From NCBI GenBank assembly GCA_034440575.1, contig JAOTOL010001604.1:418501-482500 (forward strand): a stretch of 64,000 nt of DNA. Reading direction: 5' to 3'. Of this stretch, positions 1 through 10,529 are shown piece by piece. Every line of letters starts with the position of its first letter. The first letter of the stretch is position 1. Under the pieces are notes generated by a model. That model saw nothing but the letters and a program-made list of their open reading frames with translations. It searched no databases and was not told the origin of the DNA. A program made the translations under genes and the position numbers. Source of the DNA: Imbricaverruca yamaguchii. Taxonomy: Eukaryota; Arthropoda; Thecostraca; Neoverrucidae.

Positions 1-751
1 TGAGGCACAACTGGGTAAAAGTGCTTTAAAGCCGAGTTCTGGGCCGAGTGTTCGCCGATTCTTGATCCGGTGGTGAGCCTGAAGGCGGCAAGCCTCGTTT
101 CTGTGCTCCCAGCCGGGGAGGATGCGGGGAGGACCCATGTCATGGGTAGCCTGATCTACCGCTGGTCCCTCAATTCGCCTTCGTGGCGATGGGGTAGCCG
201 GCCTTTGGAAAGGAGGCTTTTCAGGGTCTTGGCGCCTCGTCGCCCGAGCCCTTTGCATTTGAGCCAGGCGAGCCCTCTTCGCCTCGCGAGCGCGCCTCTC
301 GGCCTCCTGATAGTGGAGGTTGATGTCGGATATTTGTCGGGTGTTACGGGACGGGGATGCAGGTGCGGATGTGGAAGTCGAGGGTGGTGACGAGATCTGG
401 TTCACTGGAAGGGAAGAGGGATCTGGCAGGGAAGAGGTGGAGATGGTTGACTTGGAGGGGGGGTGGGGTGTGCAGGTGATGGAAGGTTGATGAGAGGACG
501 GGAAATGATGGGTGGGGATTTCAAGAGTGTTAAGGTATATGTGGAAGGGCTTGGGTTGGATGGGAGTGACTGAGGGGGCCTCTTCGACCGTTGGGCCAGT
601 GTCCACTCCCCGCCCTCGAGGATTGATCGGGAGGGGGCTCCGATGCACGAGAGGCACTTCCACTCGTAGAGGGTATGGCCTCAATCTTCTCGGCGCCGTC
701 GTGGGCTGACGGACCTGGCGTTGCCGGCAACGCTACAGTTACCCCGGATGA
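1..751 (-). pseudogene. Copy B ORF1 C-terminal tail, broken
   Basis: Continuation of the Gag-like ORF1. It is in frame with the preceding part apart from a TGA at 752-754, and then reads a Ser/Pro-rich stretch down to about 530, where further stops follow. In a shifted frame it continues as a Pro/Ser/Thr-rich linker (about 500-350) and an Arg/Glu-rich, probably helical segment (about 330-210). At least one nonsense codon and one frameshift make it a pseudogene. The low-complexity Pro-rich linker matches the equivalent part of copy A (6387-5420). The plus-strand ORFs here are shadows of it. Confidence 0.6.
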
Positions 752-1609
752 TCATAACAGTGTCATTAAATGATCAATCAGTTCAGAGACCTTGTTGGGT
801 TGTAAATGTTGTGTGGCTGTCAGAGTAGTTTTACTCGACTGGCCAGCTACCATTGCTGCGTATGTAACTTTGGGGTGGATGCTCTCATACATATTCCTGG
901 CCTCTCGAAACGAAATATCTTTGGTACACTTCAGCGAAATTACTTCCTTCTCTTTCTTGTAAGTGGGACATGATCTGTCGAACGTACTGTGTGCACTCTG
1001 ACCCTCTCCACAATTAACACACCAGGGTGCTTCAGCATTGCAATGGTCCGACGCGTGCTCAGATGAACCACATCTTCCACACGCGGGACGGTTGCGGCAG
1101 AACTGTGTTGTGTGGCCGAACTTCTGACAGCGGAAGCACCGCATGTGATTTGGAATGAACTGTCTTACCTTGACAGTTATGTAACCTACGGGGACAGACG
1201 CCGGTAAGTCCATCGAGTCAAATGTTAAAATAATATTGTCGGTGGGCTGTAACTCATTACCTTTTCTTACTGTGAGTCTTCGTGCTAGAGTAACGACGTC
1301 GTCAGCTAAGCCATCTGTAATTTCATCGTCACTAACACCTCTCAAATCGAAACAGTTCATGACTCCTTTAGAGTGGTATTTGGTTGTGTGCGTTTCGACC
1401 GTGATGGGTATGGTCATGATTTTTCTACCCTGCTGATCCCTGGTTAAATACCTAAATTCCTTTGCCATAAGTGTTTTATTCGACTCGTCGGCCTCTTCAG
1501 ATTCTACTTCAAGGCCACCGTCTCTGAGTTTGTCACAACGTTTCATGCGTCCAAAACGATCGCAACCGTCCCGTCTCTGGAATGGAAAAAAAGAGAAGAC
1601 AGCTTCCTT
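752..1609 (-). pseudogene. Jockey-type ORF1 (Gag-like RNA-binding protein), copy B
   Basis: Gag-like nucleic-acid-binding ORF1 of a Jockey-group LINE; such proteins coat the element RNA and help form the RNP. An uninterrupted 264-codon stretch starts with ATG at 1546, but the frame is open further upstream and the copy A alignment suggests the true start is earlier. Counting from 1546, an RRM-like region spans about residues 30-130. Three zinc knuckles follow: C137-x2-C140-x4-H145-x4-C150, C156-x2-C159-x4-H164-x4-C169, and a longer C176-x2-C179-x6-H186-x6-C193. After them comes the conserved SFREARNMYE-type segment seen also in copy A. The ORF stops at 752 in mid-domain, so the product would be truncated. 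Confidence 0.8.
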
Positions 1610-2442
1610 GCTCCTTCAGCGGCTTGTAGAATAAGAATACGGGGGAAGAGAACCTACCGGCTACAACGTAGGAGAATGTTTGTGTTCTGTTTGCGTTCTG
1701 GCCACCGTAAGGTGGACCAGGATGGGTTTTTGTGTTTTGTGATGCCATGTGATATTGTTGGTTTCCACTCCTCGGGCGCCCCACCCCATAGGGGCCCTAC
1801 CGGGGGGACGCCTGGGTCCCGCGGACGGGAGGTCGCCAGGCGCCCGAGGAGCTATACGGGGCAGGCGGTGCCTTCGCCCGGCCGGGAGAGAGATACTCAC
1901 CACCCCGACCGGAATATAGCGCCGCCCACCCCTTGACCCCGGCCGGCCGGGTCGGCGGGCACCGGGAAGATTCCCAGGCCCCCAGCCCGAGGCGACCAGC
2001 CACTTGGCCCGCGTGAGGCCCCGCGGGCCCGCCCGCCCCTCCAAGATATCAGGACCAAAGAGGTGTGTTGGTCCCCCGTCACAACTAGCACCGTGCGACG
2101 GGGGACCCCAACCTCCAGGACTCGGTCAACCCCGGGGGGCGGGCCGAGGGGGCGCGGCTACCCCGATAAAACTGAGCGGACGGGTGGGTAGACCAGGGGA
2201 AGCTGACCTACCTGCTCGTGGCAAGGGAGGGGTTCGTGTTGCAGGGTAGGACGAAAGACATACAAGGGGATGTTGACACGGGGTGGATACTGGGAAGGGA
2301 GAGATGAATGGGCGGTGGGGACTACGCGAGTCCCCGGAAACGCCTCCGCGTTTCCACACCCCTTAACGGGGCGGCTGTGTTACCCCGAGGGAGCGCCAAT
2401 TCCCTGGCCAGCCGAGTGCCGAGGCTGACCCCACTGCGGGGG
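1610..2442 (-). promoter_or_regulatory. GC-rich 5' UTR / probable internal promoter of copy B
   Basis: About 830 bp of very GC-rich DNA lying 5' of the Gag ORF on the minus strand. It is nearly the same as 7201-8034 upstream of the copy A Gag. The block at 1770-2245 corresponds to 7440-7865, and the outermost block 2365-2442 to 7965-8034. Both copies begin on the minus strand with the short hairpin CCCCGCAGTGGGG. LINEs carry internal promoters in this position and many arthropod LINEs start near a CAGT initiator-like motif; that this is the promoter here is inference. Confidence 0.55.
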
Positions 2443-3540
2443 CGTGGGCACCGCGGTCTCTCATCCCCACACAGAAGGTAGTGATGGGTAGAGTATGTGT
2501 GGCCGATGCACATCCTGCAAAGTGTGACCTCTTCTTCTCTGGACCTACGAAGGCACGACTCCCAAGGTCTTAGACGTGGCTTGACTGTATGCAACTTGTT
2601 GTTGATTCCTCTATCCCACGATCTTTGCCATTTAGTAAGTATGAAATTGGTGATTGTTGAGAAGTGGTCCCTAGCAGGAAGTAGGCATATACGTGGGCGG
2701 GGTGGGGGTTCCGAGCTGCCCACTTCGCCGCAGTGTCGGCGCGCTCGTTTCCCCACACCCCGATGTGGTTTGGGATCCAGCATAAGCGAACGATTGTTCC
2801 TCGTTTTTCCAACGTAGTAATTCCAACGCAGTATGAGAATGTCGAGTAGAAGGGGGTCCGACGGATAAAATGTAGTCAGTGCCAAGAGGCTGTTAAGGGA
2901 GTCCGATAGAATCACATAGCTAGCGTCCTGAGAAACCGCTATAAATGACAATGCTTTCACGATCGCAATAAGTTCGGAGCTATACACAGACATGCACAGG
3001 TAGGGTGAACGAACGTACAGCAGTACCACACACAAAAACACACCTTCCTCCTGTGGTACTCTTGGAGCCATCAGTAAAAACCTGTGTGTGTCCTCGGTAA
3101 GAGGCCAGGTGCTCCATCGTTCTCAGCCGACACAGTGCTGCCGGGATATCTCCTTTGCGCATGTCTGATAGCGACACGTCATTTTCAGGTGAAATCAGTT
3201 CCCAGGGTAGTATTGGTATTTTTTGTACTCTCATCACTCGGCGCACTCTCATTCTACTATTTTTTAACAGGTTCTGCATCCGCGTACAAAATGGTAATGT
3301 CCTCTGGTTCTGCCCATTGGAAAAAAGTCTCAAGATACGGCAGGGGAAAACTGAGTCATCAGTTGGATGCGTGGCAAACTGCCGCAGCCTACACGCATAT
3401 CGCAGACCCAACATTTCCCGCCATTTCCCGCCTTCCCGAGCTAACGGTGGTTCATTCGCCTCTGTTGTCAGGCTCGCACCCGGTGAGGTTCTGAAGGCCC
3501 AAGTAATAATACGTAGAGCTAAATGGTGCACTGTATCCGA
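2443..3540 (-). pseudogene. Jockey-like RT thumb and RNase H fragment (piece C)
   Basis: ORF2 C-terminal part of the same family, truncated at both ends. Minus-strand reading begins in the RT thumb (about 3540), passes a linker, then a recognisable RNase H. Its first Asp is in FTDGSK (near 3070), then comes the Glu in YSSELIA (near 2980) and the Asp in LSDSLNS. A frameshift puts the last motif GNERADTAAK (near 2740) in another frame. A final Cys/His motif (RxGHT...LLCGDE) follows near 2500-2470. At about 2443 it is cut off by the 5' end of copy B; at 3540 it meets the (AATC)n tail of copy A. Several frameshifts make it dead. Confidence 0.75.
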
Positions 3541-3829
3541 TTGATTGATTGATTATTTGGGCTTAAGGGTGCATGGACTACTAAGGTCATTTTGCGCCCA
3601 TAACTCTTGTAGCTAACAAAGTACAGTATCAAGTTTCACATCGTTCGTAGCCGTCAAAATGGTCCTATTGTGGTACAAAGTGTACATGCCATGTATATCA
3701 GCGAGGAGAATATATTGCGGAGAATGACACTGAAGATAAGAAGTCCATCAATCGTCCCGGCTGCACAATGCTCGAGTTGTCGGAGAGAATATCGCTAAGG
3801 GAATCCACCTGGTCAGACCCAAAATGACA
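3541..3829 (-). other. 3' UTR and AATC tail of copy A
   Basis: Non-coding 3' end of copy A. It terminates in three or more AATC units on the minus strand (3541-3560). Just inside lies a motif with potential stem bases GGGTGCA and TGCGCCC (about 3568-3600). The same arrangement recurs near 28955-29010, 36181-36232 and partly 32655-32700, so it is a family-specific 3' signature, probably the RT recognition region. Confidence 0.6.
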
Positions 3830-4680
3830 TCAACGCTCATCGGCGTAATGAGGACACGATATCAAAACGTGGCGAACTGTTAGCGGTGCATAACATCTCG
3901 AGCACAGGGGATTGTCGCCACCGCATAGTAAATCCCCTTGCGTAGCAGAAGTATGCCCAATACGGAGACGGCATAATGTGACCTCTTCTTGTCGATGTTT
4001 GCGACAGGACGAGCCCAATTCATCACCGGAAATGCCAACGTGGCTCGGAAGCCAACATAGAATAACTCGTCGTCCATGGCGTTCCAAATCGGTAAGACGG
4101 CTCACAATATCCCGCAGAAGGGGCTTTTATGGATAAAATGTGTTCAGGGCCATAAGACTACTTAAAGAGTCGGTGAAAATGACATGTCGATCACCCCCAG
4201 ACACTTCGATATAACACAGAGTTTTCGTAATAGCGAGAAGTTCCGACGAGTACACCGATGCGTATGTCGGGAGCGAAAATGAGCGGGAGACAGATCCACA
4301 CACAAAAGCGCTGCCAACGCCGTCCTCTGTTCGAGAGCCGTCGGTATACGTGGCTATCCATCCCTGGAATGTTTCAATATGTTGAAGAGCCAGTGCACAA
4401 AATTCTGCTCGAGGGATATCGGATTTTCTGATCTTCGCAAGGAATACATCCACCTCCGGTGTAATCATCTCCCATGGAGGGGTCTCCATGTTCTGGATTG
4501 TACGAATTCCCCGAAGCTTAACTCGACTTTCCCGCAGGAGTCTTCGAATTCGAACACCGAATGGGGCGACACTCAGGTTTCGTTCCCCTGAAAAAAATGG
4601 TCAATAGTCGACGCGAAAAGACGTGCGGAACAGCTGGATGGTCGGGGAACTGGCGGAGCGTGCAGGCGTAGCGCATTCCT
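3830..4680 (-). pseudogene. RNase H and C-terminal domain of copy A ORF2
   Basis: RNase H would remove RNA from the RNA/DNA hybrid during target-primed reverse transcription. The linker region is frame-disrupted (4680-4490). From 4489 the domain reads cleanly: first Asp in YTDGSR, Glu in YSSELLA, Asp in FTDSLSS. A TAA at about 4127-4129 interrupts it where piece C has Ser, and the same frame then resumes (LCWLPSHVGISGDE). The fourth motif (GNExAD) of piece C is deleted, so the last catalytic Asp is absent. The trailing Cys/His motif (RIGHT...LLCGG...CSRC...HVLISC) is kept. Confidence 0.75.
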
Positions 4681-5410
4681 AGCCTTTCTCTGCGCAGAGA
4701 GAGAGAGAGGTGGCTTGTGCTTCGGCTAAAAGACTCACGGTGGGCGAAGTGCGGAATGTTCCGGTCGCGATGCGAATAGCAGTGTGATGAATAGTGTCTA
4801 GAGTTCGTTTGGTGGAGTTGCGCGATCCGTCATAGATAAAACAGGTGTAGTCTAACTTGGCACGTATCAGTGAGCGGTAAAGCAGAATAAGAGAATCCCG
4901 GTCAGCTCCATAGCTAGTCCGAAAAACACACTTCAATATGTTGAGCGATTTAAAACACTTGTCACGGAGTGCTTTCAAATGCTCCGTGTAGCTAAGACGT
5001 GAGTCAGAAGTGATTCCAAGAAACTTCACAGCAGGTGGCTTCGGTATCTGAGAACAAAGGAGTTTCAGCTCAGTAGATGGAAATGAAGTGCCTGGAGGCA
5101 GGTAAATGCTACATAATGAAATACTTTTGTGACCGAAGTGCACCCTGACGGCGACGGCTTGGAGGCGTGTGTTCATCCCTATTGGTTGCGAAGGAACACT
5201 ATGGTGGATGCCCAGTAGCACTCCACCATGGGAAATAGTATCGGATGCTACTTCTTTTCGGTGGAGGGTGTAGCATTTCACTTGCATTGCGATGTCCTGC
5301 GACAGCTTGGTCTCCTGAAGGCAGAACGCCACCGGACAGACCCTGCTCAGAACTCCCTGCAAATCATGGGCACTGCTTCTAAAACTCCTGCAGTTCCATT
5401 GTAAAACAGT
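4679..5410 (-). pseudogene. Endonuclease N-terminus fused to RT thumb (copy A ORF2)
   Basis: The reading starts with an APE-endonuclease motif (LQWNC, near 5400, in a frame shifted from ORF1). It continues with the catalytic-Glu motif LQETKLS and the SIYLPPG strand, then jumps at about 5045 straight into the RT thumb (VKFLGITSDSRLSYTEHL). The GDFN/SDH half of the endonuclease and the whole RT palm with its YADD are missing, yet the frame stays open across the junction (227 codons, 5362-4679). I read this as a deletion derivative, not a functional fusion, because no catalytic centre is complete. Confidence 0.75.
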
Positions 5411-5419
5411 CTGTATAAG

Positions 5420-6387
5420 GAGCTATGTAAAAAGGGGTTAAGACATGTCAGTTCATGGCGAACCAGCCGGGGCCCACGGGTTCGATGTTGTGCGCGCTCG
5501 CGCTCTCGGACTGACTCCGCCGGTCGGCGAGACTGACCAGGGCGAGACACGCTTCCGGCCTGCCTGGGGAGGTGTGGGGGTGGCCCCATCACACTCGCAG
5601 TCCCTGTGGTATGGATAGAGCTGGCTTGGAGAGATGGGGACGATGAGGGGCAAGCCCCGAGATCCCGTCTCCCTACATTTGGCGACGTATCCCTTGACCC
5701 AGCTCGGGATGTCCGGCCTGAAGCCCCCATGTCCGGGGCCCCTGGGCGGACCTCAATCGGTAGGCGTGATCGGGCCGTTGAGGGTGCTACTACCGGCACC
5801 AGACCGGGGGCCACGCCCTTCTCTTCAGAAATGGTAGGTGGGGGAGGGGGAGTTGGGGTGGTTCGGGAGGGTGTAGGGATTGGTTGGGCAGGTTTAGGGT
5901 TGGTGACGGCGGCGGGTAAGGATTGGATCCTCGTCGGTTCGACGCGACTCTGAGACGTTTGTGTCTCGAGGTTTGGTCCGGAAGAGCTACTGTGCTCTTC
6001 CCTAACGAGAGTGGAGTGCTGGGCGGTGGAGGAGTACTGGGGGAGGGGGAGTGCTGGGGGGAGGGGGAGTGCTGGGGGGTGGGGGAGTGCTGGGCGGAGG
6101 AGGAGTGCTGGGGGGAGGGGGAGTGCTGGGTGGAACGTGAGACAGAGAGGGGAGTGCTGGAGGCAGGGATTGGAGTGGTTGGGGATGTGTTGGGTTTGGT
6201 GGTGGATGGACGGGCAGGTCTGTTTCCGCGCTGGACCTGGACCCACCCTCCTTGAGGAGTCGCTGGTGGGTCCGCAGCGGACTTCCTCTCCCCCGTCTGG
6301 GTAGACTGGGTGTCCTCTACCCAGACCCCGTCTGGGTCTGGGTAGAGGACAGAGCTCTTTCTCCGATTGGTGTACATTCAATACCAA
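5420..6387 (-). pseudogene. Pro/Ser-rich ORF1 linker of copy A with internal minisatellite
   Basis: The ORF1 region between Gag knuckles and ORF2 is extremely Pro/Ser-rich. Two overlapping minus frames stay open for 346 and 195 codons because the DNA at about 6010-6160 is an 18-bp tandem repeat; one frame gives repeats of the QHSPSP type and the other PPALPL type. Such disordered linkers are common in LINE Gag proteins. No folded domain is recognised. The 3' part runs into the ORF2 start in another frame. Confidence 0.55.
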
Positions 6388-7200
6388 AGGTTAGCATTAT
6401 GGCATTGAGTTGCCTTATGAGATGAGAAGTACTCATGTGTGCGTGTGACTGCATCGGCGACTGTTGTGTAATGTTGGAGTTCAGCTTCACCTTTGCTGCA
6501 TAGGATATTCTAGGGTGTGCTGCCTCGTAAATATCCCGCGCCTCACGGAATGTTACTTTTTGAAACTTTTTATTGCAACTATTTCCTTTTCTCTGAAGAA
6601 AATGGGGCAAGAACGATCATAGGTGGTATGGGGTGTTTGGTCTGGGCCGCAGTTTGAACAATGCGGACTGTCCGCCTAGCATTTATCTTGCACATGCTCT
6701 GCAGATCCCCAGCGTCCACATGTCTCTCGGTTCCGACAATGTTGTGACGTGTGACCAAAACGGGAGCATCGGAAACATCTCATGGGATTGGGTACAAATA
6801 CGCGGACCTTCACACGAACATATCCGACGAAAATAAACTCAGGAAGATCTGTCATGTGGAAAGTTAAGATGATGTTGTTTGTGGGTTATAAGTCCTGTCC
6901 TTTTCTAATTGAAATTCGACGGGCCTCTACCTCTCCGCATTCTCTTAGGCCATCCACAATGTCGGCATCTGAAACATCCCTTAGGTCGTAGCACTTTATA
7001 ACTCCTTTGGAGTAATTTTCCGTGTCGTGGGGCTGAATCTGTATACGTACAGTGACTGTTCGCCTGCTGGATTCATGTCGTTTAGTGTACGTTATTTCTG
7101 TTGTATCCATCGCCATCTTTGCATCTTCAACATTTTCAAATTGAACTTCTAACCCTCCGTTTGAGTTTTTCTCACCTGAGCACCGATCCTAGCTGGTCAC
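6317..7200 (-). pseudogene. Jockey-type Gag ORF1, copy A
   Basis: Sister of the copy B Gag. The N-terminal half (7116-6886) reads cleanly with the NGGLEVQFEN-type start just upstream and the KGVIKCYDLRDVSDADIVDGL segment that matches copy B. The zinc-knuckle region (about 6830-6600) is present at DNA level but carries a stop and frameshift. The downstream TFREARDIYEAAHP segment (6610-6317) is open again. The disrupted knuckles mean no functional Gag. Confidence 0.75.
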
Positions 7201-8034
7201 AAGCTTCCTTCCTTTGGAACGGAGTAAGCAGTGAAAGTTTCAAATTTTCCTCCAGCGATTTTACGATCAGAATACGTGGTGCAGGCAGACCCACTTGGAG
7301 ACCGGGGCCTCTATGCACTCCACTCATTGTCCTGGTAGGCCGGGTTGTCTGTCCCCTACTGGAGAGGGCAGGTAGGTTGTTTTTTTAAGTTGGAATTTGC
7401 CATGAAGTGTTTCTTAGTTTCCGCTCCCCGGGCACCCCACCATAGGGCCATACTGAGGGGACGCCTGGGTCCCGCGCACGGGAGGTCGCCAGGCGCCCGA
7501 GGAGCTATACGGGGCAGGCGGCGCCTTCGCCCGGCCGGGAGAGAGATACTCACCACCCCGACCGGGATCCAGCACCGCCCACCCCTTGACCCCAGCCGGC
7601 CGGGCCGGCGGGCACTGGGAGAATCCCAGGCCCCCGGCCCGAGGCGACCAGCCACTTGGTCCGTGTGAGGCCCCACGGACCCGCCCGCCCCTCCGGGATA
7701 TCGGGACCAAAGAGGTGTGTTGGTCCCCCGTCACAACTAGCACCGTGCGACGGGGGACCTCCACCTCCAGGACTCCGTCAACCCCGGGGGACGGGCCGAG
7801 GGGGCGCGGCTACCCTGATAAAACTGAGCTGGTGGGCAGGACCGGGGAAGTTGCCCTGCCTGCTCATAGCTTGGATAGTTGGTGTTGCAGGGTCACGTGA
7901 AGGACATGGATGTTGGGATGATATGGGAATTGGAATGGGAGCGTATGGACGGAAGGAAGAGGGGTGGCTGTGGTGACCCGAGGGAGCGCCACTTCTCTAG
8001 CCAGCCGTGTAACGAGGCCGGCCCCACTGCGGGG
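7201..8034 (-). promoter_or_regulatory. GC-rich 5' UTR / probable internal promoter of copy A
   Basis: Copy A counterpart of the 5' region at 1610-2442. Its outer boundary is sharp: CCCCGCAGTGGGG on the minus strand ends at 8034 and the next plus-strand bases are CR1 sequence. This defines the 5' terminus of the family. Promoter function is inferred from position only. Confidence 0.55.
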
Positions 8035-9131
8035 TGTGGCTTTCAGATAGACAGCAAGGAGTGATGCTAAATGGTGCAAAGTCCTCATGGCAAAATGTTC
8101 TTAGTGGAGTCCCTCAGGGGTCAGTACTGGGGCCACTACTGTTCATTATATTTGTAAATAACATTGAAAGTGGCCTAAGAAGTAGTTTTGAAATTTGCGG
8201 ATGATTTGAAGGTCTTTAGGGCAATAACAGGTCAAGATGAGCATATCTCGCTGCAAAAAGACTTAGACGAACTTGTGAAGTGGTCCGAAGAATGACAAAT
8301 GAAATTTAATTTTGATAAGTGCAAAATCATCATGTAGGTAAGCAGCATATGAAGGCTCCATACTTGATGGGTGGCCAAGTGCTATCAGTGACTTAACAGG
8401 AGAAGGATTTAGGTGTTATTCTAAACACAAAATTGAGGGCATCAGAACGGACCAAGGAAGCCAGGAAGAAGGCACTGAGAATGCTCGGGGCAATAAATAG
8501 GAATGTATCATACAGAAGTGAGGAAGTGATCAGGAAGCTTTACTGTGCATATGTCAGGTCATATTTGGAATACTGCAACCAAGCTTGGTCTCCTATCTAT
8601 GAAAAAGATTGTTGGCTTTTAGAGAGAGAGAGTACAAAAGAGGGCTACATAAATGGTTAATGGCATAAGCAACCTGGCATATGAGGAAAGATTGAAGAAC
8701 TTGAATATGTTTTCACTTAGATATAGAAGGCTGAGAGGAGATCTCATCGAGGTCTTTAAATTTGTCCATGGTCTGGAGAGGGGATATCTTGGGGAAATGT
8801 TTGGATTGAAGAGAAATGATGCAATCAGAGGTCATAAATTCAAAATTAAAGTTAACCACAGCAGAACAAGGTTAAGGCAGACTTTCTTTACCAGCAGGGT
8901 GGTAGAGCACTGGAACCAGCTGCCAGAAAACATTGTCAGTAGCAGCACATTGAACATCTTTAAAAACAGCATAGACAATCATTATAAGAATAGAGGGCTT
9001 GCTTTTCAGTATTACAGGGAGGGCTCATTGACAGATTTGGTGGGCGACTGGTTCAGTGTGCAGAGTGCAACCAAGAAGGGCCCTTGTGGATCATAGTTGC
9101 ACTAATCTTTTATGTCTTTATATCTTTACTT
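8035..9131 (+). mobile_element. 5'-truncated CR1 LINE, copy 1
   Basis: The last third of CR1 ORF2 plus 3' UTR. It starts inside the RT at the segment equivalent to WLSDRQQRVMLNGTK of the copy at 53.6-57.6 kb and ends with the octamer tail ATGTCTTT-like units at 9106-9131. The RT motif VPQGSVLGPLLFIIFVNN is readable, and the FADD catalytic bases are present but shifted out of frame by a short deletion. Later codons read at 8433-8660 and 8653-9096 (thumb and C-terminal domain) with stops between. It is inactive. Confidence 0.88.
8050..9096 (+). pseudogene. CR1 ORF2 C-terminal remnant (RT palm end and thumb)
   Basis: Conceptual RT fragment containing the PQGS motif, the FADD region (frameshifted), the EWQMKFN-like segment with a TGA, and the thumb/C-terminal part (GAINRNVSYRSEEVIRKLYCAYVR onward in sense, split by a frameshift near 8650). 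The final stretch to VQSATKKGPCGS-stop is well conserved with copies at 43.6 and 53.7 kb. It cannot encode an active enzyme. Confidence 0.85.
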
Positions 9132-10529
9132 GTCCACAAGACAAGTCTTACGCACATTTTACCTCGGTGAAGCATACAAAGCTATTAGGTTTGGCTAAGT
9201 TATGTTAGATTAAGGTCGTTTTGTATGTTAGACAATTATGAAGTTTCTTTGGGGATCTTTCAGGATTTAAGTGTTTGAATAAAAAAATGGTCCAGGCTAG
9301 TATAGGCAAAGTTAGGATAGAAGAGGTTGATTAGTTTGAATTTTCCAGGACAAAAATCGTCTAGAAATTTTCCATGAAAATTGCTTACTTGCATGAAGAG
9401 CTAGGCTGCATCTTTTTTTCTTCATTTTGAACATTATGTGTCATGTTACGTTGCCCAACCACCTCCAAGCCACTTTTAGGGTGTCATTTTGCTACCGAAC
9501 TGCACTTGCCAAAAAGATGTGTGGTCACATCATGTAGGTGCATTATGAACATGTGCACATTCATAAGAATTGCCTTTTTTAATCCAAGAAATAAAATCAC
9601 CTTAAACTGCAAATTTGTCCTTTCAGAAAGCCAGAGGGACTAGAAAAGTTAAAAGTATAATGGTATTCAAAGGAGGATGGGGACACGATGCACATAACAA
9701 TTCCATGAACATTTCGTGAGCGCACAAATAATGCTTGAATGCATGCATATATACTATATCTGCAAAGTCTATGTGCACTAAGACGCCCAGCCCTCTTTTT
9801 GAAAGAAAAACATTGACCATTCAAAACATGGTAAGTGAAAACAGGATATTCCAGCCAAAAGCAAAACAATCAGTTTTATTCATTCCAACGCTGGTTGGCA
9901 ATACATCGCAGCAATTACTAGTCTTACTTCCTGCTCCTTGCATTATCCAAATATATCCCTTCACACAACATATGCTTGTGGCTTTAGTTTATCCAAATCA
10001 ATAACTCGAATAATCGTGAAGATATTTGATATAGGTAGGTAGGTACCTAGTCAGAAATACCAACTCTCGTACCTCGAGCAAAGCATGCAACCAAATCCAC
10101 CCGGATAGCAACGAAGAGCTTCCAAGAAAGTCCTTCGTTCAATACCCGACCACGTACGAAGGTCCGTTCTTGGATTCGATGGATTCACCGCTCTCCAGTT
10201 CCCACTCCGGCCGGAGCTATTCAAACCATCGCCAAGAAAAACCATGGACAATGCATTTAGTTTTGCTTCCTTGAAGAATGATACGTTCTGCATCAAATGA
10301 CATGGATAAAAACGTTTATATTTATATTATAAAGCAGTCAGAAGCGATATACATAAAAGATATGGGATGGATTTTCCCCATGAAAATTGCGTGAATGGTA
10401 CCAAAACGTTCTTAAAACCTGCTAAGACTTTGCGCCAAAGGGAAGCTCCATAAAACCAGAAATTTCACTCTGTGATCATTGCATGACTTATATTGCTCGA
10501 TAATTTCATCAACAAGGGGGAATAGTTCA
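9132..10529. other. No supported feature
   Basis: Moderately AT-rich DNA. Short ORFs occur on both strands but show no recognisable domain, no repeat relationship to the rest of the window and no convincing splice-bounded coding signal. A GGTA tetramer run sits near 10035. Confidence 0.5.

Larger units (their letters stand above)
1..2442 (-). mobile_element. Jockey-like LINE, copy B (runs off the left edge)
   Basis: Non-LTR retrotransposon read on the minus strand. From right to left it holds a GC-rich 5' region (about 2442-1610), a Gag-like ORF1 with three CCHC knuckles (1609-752) and a Pro/Ser-rich then Arg/Glu-rich ORF1 tail reaching position 1. Its 5' region is closely similar to that of copy A (8034-7201), which shows that both are copies of one family. 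ORF2 (endonuclease, RT, RNase H) would lie beyond the window. The 5' end abuts the 3' part of fragment C, same strand. Family assignment rests on the Gag architecture and on the RNase H and EN pieces of the sister copies. Confidence 0.8.
3541..8034 (-). mobile_element. Jockey-like LINE, copy A (both ends present, internally deleted)
   Basis: A minus-strand copy with both termini visible. The 5' end is at 8034, directly next to a truncated CR1. It is followed by a GC-rich 5' UTR, Gag ORF1, a Pro-rich linker, an ORF2 whose endonuclease is joined to the RT thumb by an internal deletion, RNase H, a 3' UTR and an (AATC)n tail at 3541-3560. At about 4.5 kb it is shorter than an autonomous element should be, because most of the endonuclease C-terminus and the RT catalytic core are missing. 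Stops and frameshifts add to its inactivity. Confidence 0.8.

Noticed and set aside
5347..6387. 346-residue Pro-rich ORF as an independent protein
   Set aside because: It is the ORF1 linker of Jockey copy A; the apparent length comes from an 18-bp repeat and from running into ORF2 DNA in the wrong frame.
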